Source: Gammaproteobacteria bacterium (GTDB lineage: Bacteria; Pseudomonadota; Gammaproteobacteria; Pseudomonadales; Azotimanducaceae). From it: a stretch of 33,067 nt of DNA. Position 1 is the stretch's first letter. Every line of letters begins with the position of its first letter. The translations under genes and the position numbers were made by a program. Shown piece by piece: positions 1 through 7,872 of the stretch. The notes beneath the pieces were generated by a model. The model had not been told where the DNA came from. It ran no database searches and saw only the letters and a list, made by a program, of their open reading frames with translations. The DNA lies in assembly GCA_027297435.1 (NCBI GenBank), contig JAPUIA010000050.1, forward strand, positions 1 through 33,067. The letters are read 5' to 3'.

Positions 1-140
1 CCCTACTACTGGGTAGATTCCTACGCGTTACTCACCCGTCCGCCACTTTACTCGCACCCGAAGGTGCTTTCTCGTTCGACTTGCATGTATTAAGCGTGCC
101 GCCAACGTTCAATCTGAGCCATGATCAAACTCTTCAGTTT
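1..140 (-). rRNA. rrs: 16S ribosomal RNA, 5' end (partial)
   Basis: Read on the minus strand, the segment begins with the conserved 16S start (the 27F primer site AGAGTTTGATCATGGCTCAG is intact) and continues through the helix 6 region into the conserved GTGAGTAACGCGTAGG block. The gene runs off the left edge, so only about the first 140 nt are present. The mature 5' end is placed at about 140 by analogy with E. coli, where some seven bases precede GAAGAGTTTG. The helix 6 hairpin has a short stem with a TTCG loop (GCACC TTCG GGTGC). The overall pattern is gammaproteobacterial. The gene lies downstream of tyrS, the same arrangement as in Pseudomonas aeruginosa. Confidence 0.97.
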
Positions 141-427
141 AATGAAGGTTGCGCAAGTTTCTCTTCGTCTCTTTAGCGTCCGCATAAATGCGGCATCCCA
201 TCAATTCAAAGAACTGCACTTGCACCAATCAGTTTTGGCTCTCAAACGAATCTACGTGTTTACCCACACGAATGGCTTGTTTGACTTTGTAGACAGAACT
301 ACGGCGCAAAAAAATTTGCACGTACCTCTGACTACCGCGTACATGGTTTAGTACTTGTTAAAGTACTTCTACTTTTTCAATGTTAAAGAACGTCCGCCAG
401 GGCGTAGCCCCGGGGCAAGGGGTCGGT
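141..427 (-). other. rRNA operon 5' leader (no protein gene)
   Basis: This stretch lies between the predicted rrn promoter and the mature 16S 5' end and is transcribed as pre-rRNA leader. It contains a boxA-like element (381-391) just after the start of the transcript, a GC-rich self-complementary GCCCCGGGGC motif near 408-417, and a T-rich run on the minus strand near 307-314. Sequence around 350-375 (AGTACTT repeats on both sides) can fold. I see no convincing coding sequence. The short open frame at 121-351 on the plus strand overlaps the 16S gene and is a chance ORF. Confidence 0.75.
381..391 (-). promoter_or_regulatory. boxA antitermination element of the rRNA leader
   Basis: The minus strand reads GTTCTTTAACA, close to the bacterial rrn boxA consensus (TGCTCTTTAACA). 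Its position about 30-40 nt into the transcript suits loading of NusB-S10 for rRNA antitermination. The match and location are seen; the function is known for the element class. A second, weaker CTTTAACA follows at about 356-363. Confidence 0.7.
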
Positions 428-455
428 ATTATACGCACGAAGGTTCGCTTAGCAA
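428..455 (-). promoter_or_regulatory. rRNA operon promoter (-35 TTGCTA, -10 TATAAT)
   Basis: On the minus strand a perfect -10 TATAAT (428-433) sits 16 bp downstream of TTGCTA (450-455). The discriminator after the -10 is GC-rich (ACCGACCCC), which is typical of stringently controlled rRNA promoters that respond to ppGpp and DksA; dksA is itself in this window. An A-run (about 471-476 on the plus strand as T's) about 15 bp upstream of the -35 is a candidate UP-element subsite. The predicted start is near 421-424. Confidence 0.75.
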
Positions 456-494
456 GCGCGTTCGGCAAGGTTTTTTGCCGGTTCGAATTCAGTA

Positions 495-1757
495 TTAAGC
501 ACGCACGAGCAAGTGCCAATTTTTCTTCCCGCGCCGCATGAGATAAAAGCGCCCAAACAGTGCATCCGACCAGTCCAGATTGCGCTCGCTGTCGTCCTGC
601 ACGATGCCGTTGACCGAAAGTCCCTTGCTTTGAACGAGCTTGCGGGCGGCTCCACGAGAGGGCACTAATCCGCTCTCGGCAGCGGCGAAAAGCAGGCCCA
701 CGCTGTCTTCGGCGAGCTGGGTGCAATCCATCCCATCGAGCTTCAGTTGCTCGAGATCTCCCTCGGTCAACGTTTCGAGACTACCGCCGAAAAGGCACTC
801 AGAGATGCGCTTGGCCGAAGCTAGCGCCTTGGCGCCGTGGACGAGGTTGGTCACGTGCTCGGCCAACCTTAGCTGCCCCACACGCGACTGCGGCTCCGAG
901 GCAACCGTGGCTTCGAGCTCAGCGATCTCATCCAACCCGATGAACGTAAAGACCTTGAGGAATTTGATAACGTCATCATCGGAGCTGTTCAACCAGAACT
1001 GATAGAAGACATATGGAGAGGTTTTGGCCGGATCCAACCAGATTGCTCCGGCCGCCGTCTTGCCGAACTTCGTCCCATCCGCCTTCGTGACGAGGGGCAC
1101 GGTTAGCGCAAACGCCTCGCCGCCGAGCTGCCGCCGCACGAGATCCATACCTGAGACGATGTTACCCCACTGGTCGCTGCCCCCGATCTGGACGGAACAA
1201 CCATGGCGTCTCGCCAATTCCAGGAAGTCGTTGGCCTGCAGCAACATGTAGCTGAATTCGGTATACGAGATACCCTCGCCTTTACGGTCGAGGCGACTCT
1301 TGACGGATTCGCGTTGAATCATGGCGTTGACCGAGAAGTGCTTACCGATGTCCCGTAGAAAGCCGATGACGTCTAGGTCCTTGGTCCAATCAAGGTTGTT
1401 GACTATGACTGCGGCCACATTGCCGGAAAAATCCAGGAACGGCTCTACTTGGGCACGGATACGTTCGACCCACACCTCGACGAGCCCGGAATCGTTGAGG
1501 TTGCGTTCGTCACCGCGGCCGGATGGATCACCGATGAGTCCAGTTGCACCACCGAGCAGCAAAATGGGCCGATGGCCCTTCGCCTGGAAGCGCCGCAGGG
1601 TTAGCAGCGGCACAAGATTGCCGATCTGCAGGCTTTCCGCCGTCGGGTCGAAGCCGCAATAAAGGGTACGTGACCCGCTATCGAGATGTTGGACCAATCC
1701 GTCCTCGTCGGACGCTTGGGCAAACAATCCGCGCCGCTTTAGCTCATCAATCAACAT
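495..1757 (-). CDS. tyrS: Tyrosyl-tRNA synthetase
   Basis: This cytoplasmic class I aminoacyl-tRNA synthetase charges tRNA(Tyr). The 420-residue product aligns from end to end with E. coli TyrS (424 aa). It has the tyrosine/AMP pocket segment LYCGFDPTAESL, a KFGKT motif in the KMSKS position (residues 230-234), and a C-terminal S4-like RNA-binding domain ending in FYLMRRGKKN. The HIGH signature reads QIGN (residues 44-47), so the first histidine is glutamine. I chose the ATG at 1757 because LIDELKRRGLFAQ then aligns with the E. coli N-terminus. An in-frame TTG at 1802 would add 15 residues that have no counterpart. The gene is divergent from the M23 peptidase gene and sits upstream of the rRNA operon, as in Pseudomonas. 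Confidence 0.96.
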   Translation of the reverse strand: MLIDELKRRGLFAQASDEDGLVQHLDSGSRTLYCGFDPTAESLQIGNLVPLLTLRRFQAKGHRPILLLGGATGLIGDPSGRGDERNLNDSGLVEVWVERIRAQVEPFLDFSGNVAAVIVNNLDWTKDLDVIGFLRDIGKHFSVNAMIQRESVKSRLDRKGEGISYTEFSYMLLQANDFLELARRHGCSVQIGGSDQWGNIVSGMDLVRRQLGGEAFALTVPLVTKADGTKFGKTAAGAIWLDPAKTSPYVFYQFWLNSSDDDVIKFLKVFTFIGLDEIAELEATVASEPQSRVGQLRLAEHVTNLVHGAKALASAKRISECLFGGSLETLTEGDLEQLKLDGMDCTQLAEDSVGLLFAAAESGLVPSRGAARKLVQSKGLSVNGIVQDDSERNLDWSDALFGRFYLMRRGKKNWHLLVRA

Positions 1758-1841
1758 CTCGGCGGCCAGCGCACCTTCGAACGGTAGAAAATCGGGGCGC
1801 AATGTACCAGATCGATCGCCCCAACGGGGCTTTCGTCAAGC

Positions 1842-1869
1842 TTTTCAAAGCGTTGGAATTACTTATACT
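1842..1869 (+). promoter_or_regulatory. Candidate promoter for the M23 peptidase-anmK unit
   Basis: In the tyrS/M23 divergent gap, TTTTCA (1842-1847) is followed after 16 bp by TATACT (1864-1869). The -10 is good and the -35 weak. A small hairpin GCCCC-GTT-GGGGC (minus strand) lies at 1818-1830 in the tyrS direction. This is pattern matching only. Confidence 0.3.
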
Positions 1870-1989
1870 AGCGGCCCAGTTGATTCAAACATAACAAAAG
1901 AGACGTAACCCTCCGTAACTGAAGAGTTTTAGCGGTAGTTTCGAAAAGAATACTTTGACCTCTCCCAGACAAGGATAACCGGACAGATC

Positions 1990-3327
1990 GTGAACTCCAG
2001 CCAGTTCCCGAAATCTCACGTGATTCTATCCATCGTGCTGGGCTTGAGCCTGTGCTGGTTCGTCATTGCCAAGTTCTCCGGCGATCCGGATGACGATCGC
2101 TTCACCACCGAGACCGTGCTTTTAGATCTGCCCACCGTTGATGAGATCAACCGTCAGGCGTTACTGCCTGGCGCAGCAACGGCGAGTCAAAACCCGGCAC
2201 CGACTCCACGTGCGGTGACCAACACCACGACAAAAAAGGTGAGCGTCGCGCCGGGTGACAACCTCGCGTTGTTGTTCAAAAAGCATGGACTCTCGCCACA
2301 AGAGCTGCACCGTCTCGTCACGACAGAGCCGCTTGGGTCCAGGCTGAAGGAGATTTTCCCTGGACACGAGCTGCGTTTTACGGTGGACGACGCGAACACC
2401 CTCGTGAAACTCGAATACTCTCCCGGCCCCCTCGAAGTTCTGGAGTTCACGCGCGTGGGCGACGGGTACGAGGGTGTCGAGGTGGTGGCCGAACCCGAAC
2501 GCGTGACCGCCTACAAACACGCGACCATCGACCACAGCATGTTCATTGCCAGTCAACGGGCCGGTCTGGATGACTCGCTTACCATGCGCTTGGCGCAAAT
2601 TTTTCAGTGGGACATCGACTTCGTACTCGACATCAGAGCCGGCGATGAATTCTATGTGTTGTTCGAAGAACTCTACCTAGTCGATCGGTTCATCGGGTAC
2701 GGAAAAATCCTGGCTGCCGAATTCATCAATCAAGGCGACAGCTACAGAGCCGTTTTGTATACCGATACCAAACTTGATGAGAGCTATTACGATCCGAGTG
2801 GGCATAGCATGCGGAAGGCATTTCTGCGAGCGCCCCTATCGTTCACGAGAATCAGTTCCAACTTCAACTTACGCCGCACCCACCCGCTGTGGAAACGCAC
2901 GATGCCGCATCGAGGCATAGACTATGTCGCGCCCAGAGGAACGCCCATCCTAGCGGCCGGCAGCGGTAAAATATTGAAGGCGACCCGCTCGCAAGCCAAC
3001 GGCAACTTCGTTGTGATCCGACACGGGGAGCAGTTTGTCACTAAGTACTTGCACCTATCCAAGTTTGCACGCGGCGTCCGCTCAAATGCGCGGGTAGAAC
3101 AGGGACAGACCATCGGCTACGTTGGCGCTACCGGTTGGGCGACCGCGCCGCACCTGCACTACGAGTTTCTCGTCAACGGCGTGCATAGAAATCCGCGAAC
3201 CGTAAAGCTGCCCGATGCGGATCCGGTTCCCGAGTCCGAGATCGATCGCTTCAGCCAGCTGTCCATACCGCGGCTTGCATTGTTGGACAATTACAAACAA
3301 CAGATACAGCTCGCGCTAGGCCAATAA
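1990..3327 (+). CDS. Membrane-anchored M23 peptidoglycan endopeptidase (LysM/OapA-like region + LytM domain)
   Basis: This is a predicted zinc endopeptidase acting on peptidoglycan cross-links, likely in the periplasm and tethered to the inner membrane. An N-terminal hydrophobic segment (about residues 10-28) is followed by a LysM/OapA-like region (about 82-145, beginning VAPGDNLALLFKKHGL), a middle domain, and a C-terminal M23 domain. The zinc ligands of M23 are visible: H307 and D311 (HRGID), plus H388 and H390 (PHLH), with H355 in YLHLS. The architecture resembles E. coli MepM and its Pseudomonas homologue encoded next to tyrZ. The start is GTG with a GGA six bases upstream. Only three bases separate it from anmK, so the two are probably cotranscribed, coupling wall cleavage with recycling. 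It has all the ligands, so it is probably an active enzyme and not an EnvC-like activator. Confidence 0.9.
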   Translation: MNSSQFPKSHVILSIVLGLSLCWFVIAKFSGDPDDDRFTTETVLLDLPTVDEINRQALLPGAATASQNPAPTPRAVTNTTTKKVSVAPGDNLALLFKKHGLSPQELHRLVTTEPLGSRLKEIFPGHELRFTVDDANTLVKLEYSPGPLEVLEFTRVGDGYEGVEVVAEPERVTAYKHATIDHSMFIASQRAGLDDSLTMRLAQIFQWDIDFVLDIRAGDEFYVLFEELYLVDRFIGYGKILAAEFINQGDSYRAVLYTDTKLDESYYDPSGHSMRKAFLRAPLSFTRISSNFNLRRTHPLWKRTMPHRGIDYVAPRGTPILAAGSGKILKATRSQANGNFVVIRHGEQFVTKYLHLSKFARGVRSNARVEQGQTIGYVGATGWATAPHLHYEFLVNGVHRNPRTVKLPDADPVPESEIDRFSQLSIPRLALLDNYKQQIQLALGQ

Positions 3328-3330
3328 CAG

Positions 3331-4422
3331 GTGGCTCTTTTCGTCGGGGCGATCTCCGGAACGAGCGTAGACGGTCTCGATCTGGCGTTGATCGACATCT
3401 CCGATAGCGACATCAGCCTGATCGCGAGTGCAACGCATGACTTGCCGAGCGACCTCAAAGCAACGCTCATGGCTTTGGGCCAAGCCCAGGGGGACGACCT
3501 AGACAGGCTCGGACATGCCGACACTGCTTTGGGTGTGTTCATCGGCAAGTCGATCAATGATTTCCTGGTCGCTCAAAACGTTGCGTGCGCAGATATCCAC
3601 GCCATCGGCAGCCATGGCCAAACCGTTCGCCATCGGCCAACCGGTAGCGACCCGTTTACCGCACAAATCGGCGACCCCAACCACATCGCTGAAGCTACCC
3701 GAATCACGACAGTTGCCGACTTTCGCCGGCGTGACATGGCCGCTGGCGGGCAAGCAGCGCCGTTGGTACCGCTATTTCATCAGGCGATACTGGGCGACAT
3801 CAGCGAGTCTCGCGTGGTGCTCAATATCGGCGGCATCAGCAACATCACCTTGCTAAGACCCGGCCGGCCGGTAAGCGGATTCGACACCGGACCCGGAAAC
3901 GCGATGTTGGATGCGTGGGCCGCTGAACACCTCGGTAAGCCTTACGATGCAGGCGGCGCGTGGTCCGCGAATGGAGCCGTCGTCCCGGCGTTGCTGCACG
4001 CGTGTAGTGCTGATCCCTACCTGAAGCATCCTCCGCCCAAGAGCACCGGTAAGGAGCACTACAACCTGGCGTGGTTGAATCGCCAACTGCCCGAAGCCAC
4101 CCAACCCGCGGACGTGCAACGTACGCTCGTCGAATTCACCACACAGTCCATCACCGATGCGCTAGGCCGCTGGGCCCCCGAATGCGATCGTCTGCTCGTT
4201 TGCGGCGGGGGCCGGCACAACACCTTCTTGATGGATCGACTCAACGATCTCGTTGGCTTGCCCCTCGAGACGACAGATGCCTTCGGTTGGGACGGCGATG
4301 CGATCGAGGCAGCTGCGTTTGCGTGGTTAGCCCATCGGCGTCTCGAGCACCTGGCAGGCAACGCCCCGGATGTTACGGGCGCACAAGGCGAGCGGGTGTT
4401 GGGCGGTGTCTACCTAGGCTAA
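3331..4422 (+). CDS. anmK: Anhydro-N-acetylmuramic acid kinase
   Basis: AnmK phosphorylates 1,6-anhydro-MurNAc released from peptidoglycan turnover, hydrolysing the anhydro ring to give MurNAc-6-phosphate for recycling. The 363-residue product has the family size (E. coli 369). It begins with the phosphate-binding ISGTSVDGLDLALID segment, and carries the DFRRRDMAAGGQAAPLVP block, the NIGGISN loop, the GFDTGPGN adenosine/catalytic segment, and VCGGGRHN near the C-terminus, all typical of this ASKHA kinase. The start is GTG three bases after the M23 stop. Its place after an M23 endopeptidase gene and before erpA matches the Pseudomonas tyrZ cluster. Confidence 0.95.
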   Translation: MALFVGAISGTSVDGLDLALIDISDSDISLIASATHDLPSDLKATLMALGQAQGDDLDRLGHADTALGVFIGKSINDFLVAQNVACADIHAIGSHGQTVRHRPTGSDPFTAQIGDPNHIAEATRITTVADFRRRDMAAGGQAAPLVPLFHQAILGDISESRVVLNIGGISNITLLRPGRPVSGFDTGPGNAMLDAWAAEHLGKPYDAGGAWSANGAVVPALLHACSADPYLKHPPPKSTGKEHYNLAWLNRQLPEATQPADVQRTLVEFTTQSITDALGRWAPECDRLLVCGGGRHNTFLMDRLNDLVGLPLETTDAFGWDGDAIEAAAFAWLAHRRLEHLAGNAPDVTGAQGERVLGGVYLG

Positions 4423-4427
4423 TTAGC

Positions 4428-4443
4428 AAACTCACGAGTTTTT
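4428..4443. terminator. Possible bidirectional terminator between anmK and erpA
   Basis: The convergent 34-bp gap holds AAACTC-AC-GAGTTT followed by TT on the plus strand, with A's opposite. The loop is tight (two bases unless the stem frays) and the stem is AT-rich, so this is a weak candidate. It is the only hairpin in the gap. Confidence 0.35.
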
Positions 4444-4456
4444 ACTCCGACCCCAA

Positions 4457-4792
4457 TTAGATGGCGAAGGAATTGCCGCAGCCGCACGTGGAGGAAGCGT
4501 TCGGGTTGTTGACCACGAATTGTGAACCCTGCAAACCTTCTTTGTAGTCGACCTCGGCGCCAAGCAGGTACTGGTAACTCATCGCGTCGACCACCATGGT
4601 CACCCCGCCCCGTTCAACGATAGCGTCATCGTCGGCTATTATTGCGTCGTCGAACGTGAACCCGTAGGAAAAGCCGCTGCAACCACCGCCCGTGATGAAC
4701 ACGCGAAGCTTGAGGTCCGCAGCACCTTCCTCTTCGATAAGTTGCCGCACCTTGTTTGCTGCGCCCTCTGAAAAGCGTATATCAGTCTGCAT
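4457..4792 (-). CDS. erpA: Iron-sulfur cluster insertion protein ErpA
   Basis: This A-type carrier delivers Fe-S clusters to apoproteins; in E. coli it supplies IspG/IspH among others. The 111-residue product has the family length and the three cluster-binding cysteines: C38 in GGGCSGF and C103/C105 in STCGCGNSF. The [10 protein letters not shown] segment before the CGC pair favours ErpA over IscA or SufA. The start is ATG. In P. aeruginosa erpA likewise neighbours anmK, which supports the assignment. It is convergent with anmK and 86 bp downstream of the bactofilin gene. Confidence 0.95.
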   Translation of the reverse strand: MQTDIRFSEGAANKVRQLIEEEGAADLKLRVFITGGGCSGFSYGFTFDDAIIADDDAIVERGGVTMVVDAMSYQYLLGAEVDYKEGLQGSQFVVNNPNASSTCGCGNSFAI

Positions 4793-4878
4793 GCTCGCTG
4801 GACGTTGGCCTGAGAGAACTAACCATTATTCCGGTATGGCCGCGACTTGGCAAATTTAGATGCCGCGGTAGGAACGGT

Positions 4879-5310
4879 TCAAACCTGGCCTTGCAGCCCT
4901 TCGTCACGGGCCCCGGCCGGGAACGGATGTACCTCGGCGCTGGAATCTTCTTGGTGGACCATTTGGCCATCGACCATGGCGCCGAGCTGCATCTCGATGA
5001 GTTTGTAGTATACGTTGCCTGATACTCTCGCCTTGGGGGCGAGTTCAACCCGCTCGCCGGCGAAGACGTTGCCTTCGACGGAACCATTGATCACCACGTT
5101 GGGCACGCGAATCTCGCCGCTGACAGAGCCTTCTTCACTCACGACCAACGTCGCGTTACCGTCTTTCTCGGCAATGATGTTGCCCTTCACATGTCCGTTG
5201 ATGTAAAGCTGGTCCGAGAACCGCACGTCGCCCTCAACTTCCGTGTTGGCGGCGATCAGCGTTACGCCCTTGTCAAGCTTCGTCTTTGCCATCGATGAGT
5301 TGCCTTTCAT
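4879..5310 (-). CDS. Bactofilin (polymer-forming cytoskeletal protein)
   Basis: Bactofilins self-assemble without nucleotides into filaments at the membrane and often position cell-wall enzymes. The central part is a right-handed beta-helix rich in short G/V repeats (VEGDVRFSDQLYINGHVKGN, SGEIRVPNVVINGSVEGNVFAGERVELAPKARVSGNVYY; second string given as consecutive rungs). Flanking ends are short and polar, as usual in the family. Two starts are possible: ATG at 5310 (AGG eight bases upstream) and ATG at 5292 (AAGG ten bases upstream, giving MAKTKLDKG). I list the longer. The stop of the upstream membrane-protein gene is 17 bp away, so the two genes are probably coupled. The context (M23 endopeptidase, AnmK) fits a wall-related role, by inference. 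Confidence 0.88.
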   Translation of the reverse strand: MKGNSSMAKTKLDKGVTLIAANTEVEGDVRFSDQLYINGHVKGNIIAEKDGNATLVVSEEGSVSGEIRVPNVVINGSVEGNVFAGERVELAPKARVSGNVYYKLIEMQLGAMVDGQMVHQEDSSAEVHPFPAGARDEGLQGQV

Positions 5311-5327
5311 CTTCTTGACCTACCATC

Positions 5328-6092
5328 TTAGTCCTGTTGCACGGACCATTCGAACGATTGCTGTAGGTCGTTACCACGATTGCCCTGCTGGACGACCGTT
5401 ACGACCACCCGTTCCGGCTGGAACCCTACTGGCAAGGCTAGCAGACCGGACAGGTCCTGAAAGTATCGGAACCTGAACTTCAGAGGATAAGTGTCAATAT
5501 CAGTTAAATCTGTGAGGGACAGCACTCGCTCGCCTATTTCGAGGCGGTGCTCGCCTTTTTCAAGGCGATCATCTTGACGACCAATCACGTCTATACGCAC
5601 GTCGCCCCGAATCCAGTTGCGGCGATCGGCTACTTGGGTGAGAAGCAGGTGATAGTTGTAGGTATCGGGCGCCTCGCCGCCGAAGACCTCAAATTCGGCT
5701 ATCTGCAGCCCTTTCGACAACGATGACGGTGCCATCAAGCTCTTATAGAAGGTCACTTCCTCTTTCAATCCGCCAAGGTCGTCTCGAAGCGTCTTGATGT
5801 TTTCTCGCAGCGTCGCAGCCGCCTGTTGGTCAATCTCGCGTACTAGCTCGCCATCGACCAATCGTTGCTTCAACGCTGCAACCTCGACTTCTCCCGCGCG
5901 TTTCTGGTCCTCGAGCACCCCGAGGTACGTTCGGTCGAGACCCGACTGGCGTTGGCCTAACAAATAGCCCGCAAACACTGCTGCCAGCCCCAGCAACGTC
6001 AAAACGGCTAGCATCACCCCCCGACGCACTGGAGTGTGCGGAACGACGGTCATGCGTCGATTCGCTTTAGCTCGCTTAAGCATTCGCAACAT
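5328..6092 (-). CDS. DUF6776-type membrane protein with coiled coil
   Basis: I recognise this as the uncharacterised protein usually found beside bactofilin and erpA genes in Pseudomonas-like genomes (DUF6776); its function is unknown. Visible features are a basic N-terminus (residues 1-25), one transmembrane segment (about 27-46, MLAVLTLLGLAAVFAGYLLG), a heptad-rich coiled coil (about 60-115), then a soluble, probably periplasmic, beta-rich C-terminal domain ending in ERVVVTVVQQG. Such a single-pass coiled-coil protein could anchor or partner the adjacent bactofilin, which is inference from gene order. Start ATG at 6092; a second ATG three codons in is also possible. Confidence 0.8.
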   Translation of the reverse strand: MLRMLKRAKANRRMTVVPHTPVRRGVMLAVLTLLGLAAVFAGYLLGQRQSGLDRTYLGVLEDQKRAGEVEVAALKQRLVDGELVREIDQQAAATLRENIKTLRDDLGGLKEEVTFYKSLMAPSSLSKGLQIAEFEVFGGEAPDTYNYHLLLTQVADRRNWIRGDVRIDVIGRQDDRLEKGEHRLEIGERVLSLTDLTDIDTYPLKFRFRYFQDLSGLLALPVGFQPERVVVTVVQQGNRGNDLQQSFEWSVQQD

Positions 6093-6300
6093 GGAAGTTA
6101 TCTACAACCGGTTCACCCGAAATTTTTACTGGTCGCCAGTTTCCCAACTCGACGAGAAGTATAGAGTTCTCCTATGATCGGACCCTGAATCGGGGCCGAC
6201 TATACTAGAGCGCGAGCGTTGGCGCGTTAAGGCAACTCACACGCAACCAAGGCGAATACCCTTAGATTTCTTTCGACGACAGCTGGCCAACGTTGAGGCA

Positions 6301-7431
6301 TTGCCACAACTGGTCATCCTAGCGATCGCCACCGGCCTTTTCACCGGATTAGTCATCCTCGTGTTTCGAGTCGCCGCGCCATTCGAAATACGCTCGCTCT
6401 CAGAAATCCCTTTCATCATGCTGGCAGGCGTCGTTATCGGCTGTCTCGCTACGGCGTTCATCATGCTGATACAGCAGTTCGCAAAACTGAGCGAATGGCC
6501 GTTTTGGGCCCGTGCGCTTTTGGCCGGCGCCATCACCGGGTTCGCCGCTATCACTACGCCGGAGGTGATGGGTATTGGTTACGATACCGTCAACGGCGCG
6601 ATGCTAGGTGAGCTGACCATCGGGACTTTGATCGGTGTCGTGGTCTTGAAGTCACTGTCCAATGCCGCCGCCGTGGGGCTCGGCTTGCCCGTGGGATTGA
6701 TTGGTCCAACGTTGCTGATCGGGGCCTGCGTTGGCGGTGTCCTGGGCATCCTCGGCGGCCAGTTCCAGCCAGATGCGGCAGCGTCCATCGCATTTTATGC
6801 GATGCTCGGTATGGCCGCGATGATCGCCGCCGTGTTGCAAGCACCGCTGGCCGCCCTGATGGCGGTGTTAGAGCTCACCATGAACCCCAACGTGATCTTG
6901 CCTGCCATGCTGATCATCGTGGTGGCTACGCTTGTTACCGGCGAAGTATTCAAACGGAAGCCGGTATTTCTGACAATGTTGACGACGCTCGGCCTCCAAT
7001 ACCCGCCTAATCCGGTGACGCTGCATCTGCAACGGGCCGGGGTCGCCGCTATCATGAGCCGTAATGTCGAACGCCTCTCATTTATCGTAAAACGTCGACT
7101 CGCCGAATCAGCGCCTGCGGACAACCCCCGATGGATCGTGGTCGAGACCGCACCCGGGGACTTACGCTGCGTTCTAAACGCCGCAGACTTGCGCGTTTTT
7201 TTGGATGGCGAAGGCGTCGAGGAAGCGAACATACATCTTCTTAGAATGCCCGGCATGCGCAAAGACGTCGCAAGCATCGATGCACGCGCGACGGTGGAGG
7301 AAGCTCAGCAGATGTTGAACTCGGAGAGCGTCGAAGCCTTGTGCGTACGGCGCATGAACGCGCCGATGACCGAAGCCATCTTGGGTGTGATCACCCAGGA
7401 CGACATCGACAACTACCGCGAGGTTGATTAG
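6301..7431 (+). CDS. ClC-family chloride channel/antiporter, internally truncated (probable pseudogene or remnant)
   Basis: This is a homologue of ClC proteins that carry C-terminal CBS domains. Full-length relatives have about 570 residues; this frame has 376. Residues 1-23 match the end of the first membrane helices (ALPQL...GLVILVFR in homologues). The sequence then jumps to the segment normally found after helix I (PFEIRSLSEIPFIMLAG). About 160-170 residues are missing in frame, including the GSGIP and GREGP selectivity-filter motifs. The later GLPVGLIGP motif, the last helices and a CBS region (about 245-376) remain, without stop codons. Homology appears to begin about 16 codons upstream (DFFRRQLANVEALPQL), yet no ATG or GTG lies in frame back to the stop at 6175, leaving only TTG at 6301. 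It shares one base with the hemJ start. Confidence 0.7.
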   Translation: MPQLVILAIATGLFTGLVILVFRVAAPFEIRSLSEIPFIMLAGVVIGCLATAFIMLIQQFAKLSEWPFWARALLAGAITGFAAITTPEVMGIGYDTVNGAMLGELTIGTLIGVVVLKSLSNAAAVGLGLPVGLIGPTLLIGACVGGVLGILGGQFQPDAAASIAFYAMLGMAAMIAAVLQAPLAALMAVLELTMNPNVILPAMLIIVVATLVTGEVFKRKPVFLTMLTTLGLQYPPNPVTLHLQRAGVAAIMSRNVERLSFIVKRRLAESAPADNPRWIVVETAPGDLRCVLNAADLRVFLDGEGVEEANIHLLRMPGMRKDVASIDARATVEEAQQMLNSESVEALCVRRMNAPMTEAILGVITQDDIDNYREVD

Positions 7432-7862
7432 TGAGCTGGTACGTTTGGATCAAGGCGTTGCACATCATCGGGGTGGTGTGCTGGTTCGCGGGTATTTTCT
7501 ACCTACCCCGATTGTTCGTTTACCATGTATCGGCCACCGACTCGATCAGTCGCGAGCGCTTTCAGGTGATGGAGTCGAAGCTCTACCGGATCATCATGAA
7601 CCCATCGATGATCATCGCGCTGGTATTCGGTGTCTGGGCGTTCGTGGAAACCTGGAGCGTGTACAGCGGTACCGTGTGGGTCTGGTTGAAAATAGCCGGC
7701 GTCGTCGCGCTGATCGGCTACCATCATTACTGCGGCAAGTTGATCCGTCTCTTTCACGCTGGTGAAAACCCACACCCCGAGAAATTCTTCCGCATCTTCA
7801 ACGAGATTCCCGTGCTGTTGCTTATACTCATAGTCGTCCTCGTGGTGGTGAAGCCCTTTTGA
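7431..7862 (+). CDS. hemJ: Protoporphyrinogen IX oxidase HemJ
   Basis: HemJ is an inner-membrane enzyme that oxidises protoporphyrinogen IX to protoporphyrin IX, the penultimate step of haem synthesis, in bacteria lacking HemG/HemY. The 143-residue product has the family length and four hydrophobic helices. It carries conserved H11 ([14 protein letters not shown]), the LPRLFVYH segment, and K87 (WVWLKIAG); equivalent His and Lys residues are reported as important for haem binding and activity. The GTG start overlaps the preceding stop codon by one base (TAGTG), implying translational coupling to the damaged ClC frame. hemL follows 10 bp downstream, so this is a tetrapyrrole pair. Confidence 0.92.
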   Translation: MSWYVWIKALHIIGVVCWFAGIFYLPRLFVYHVSATDSISRERFQVMESKLYRIIMNPSMIIALVFGVWAFVETWSVYSGTVWVWLKIAGVVALIGYHHYCGKLIRLFHAGENPHPEKFFRIFNEIPVLLLILIVVLVVVKPF

Positions 7863-7872
7863 TGGATCCTTG

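Noticed and set aside
121-351. Plus-strand 76-codon open frame over the 16S start and leader
   Set aside because: It begins inside the conserved 16S 5' end on the opposite strand and resembles no protein family.
463-480. Hairpin CGGCAA-AAAACC-TTGCCG just after tyrS as a terminator
   Set aside because: On the tyrS strand it is followed by AACGCG, with no T-run; its A-tract is better explained as part of the upstream region of the rRNA promoter.
1758-1802. TTG at 1802 as the tyrS start
   Set aside because: The extra 15 residues lack any counterpart in E. coli TyrS and a GC hairpin (1818-1830) lies just upstream; ATG at 1757 fits the family N-terminus.
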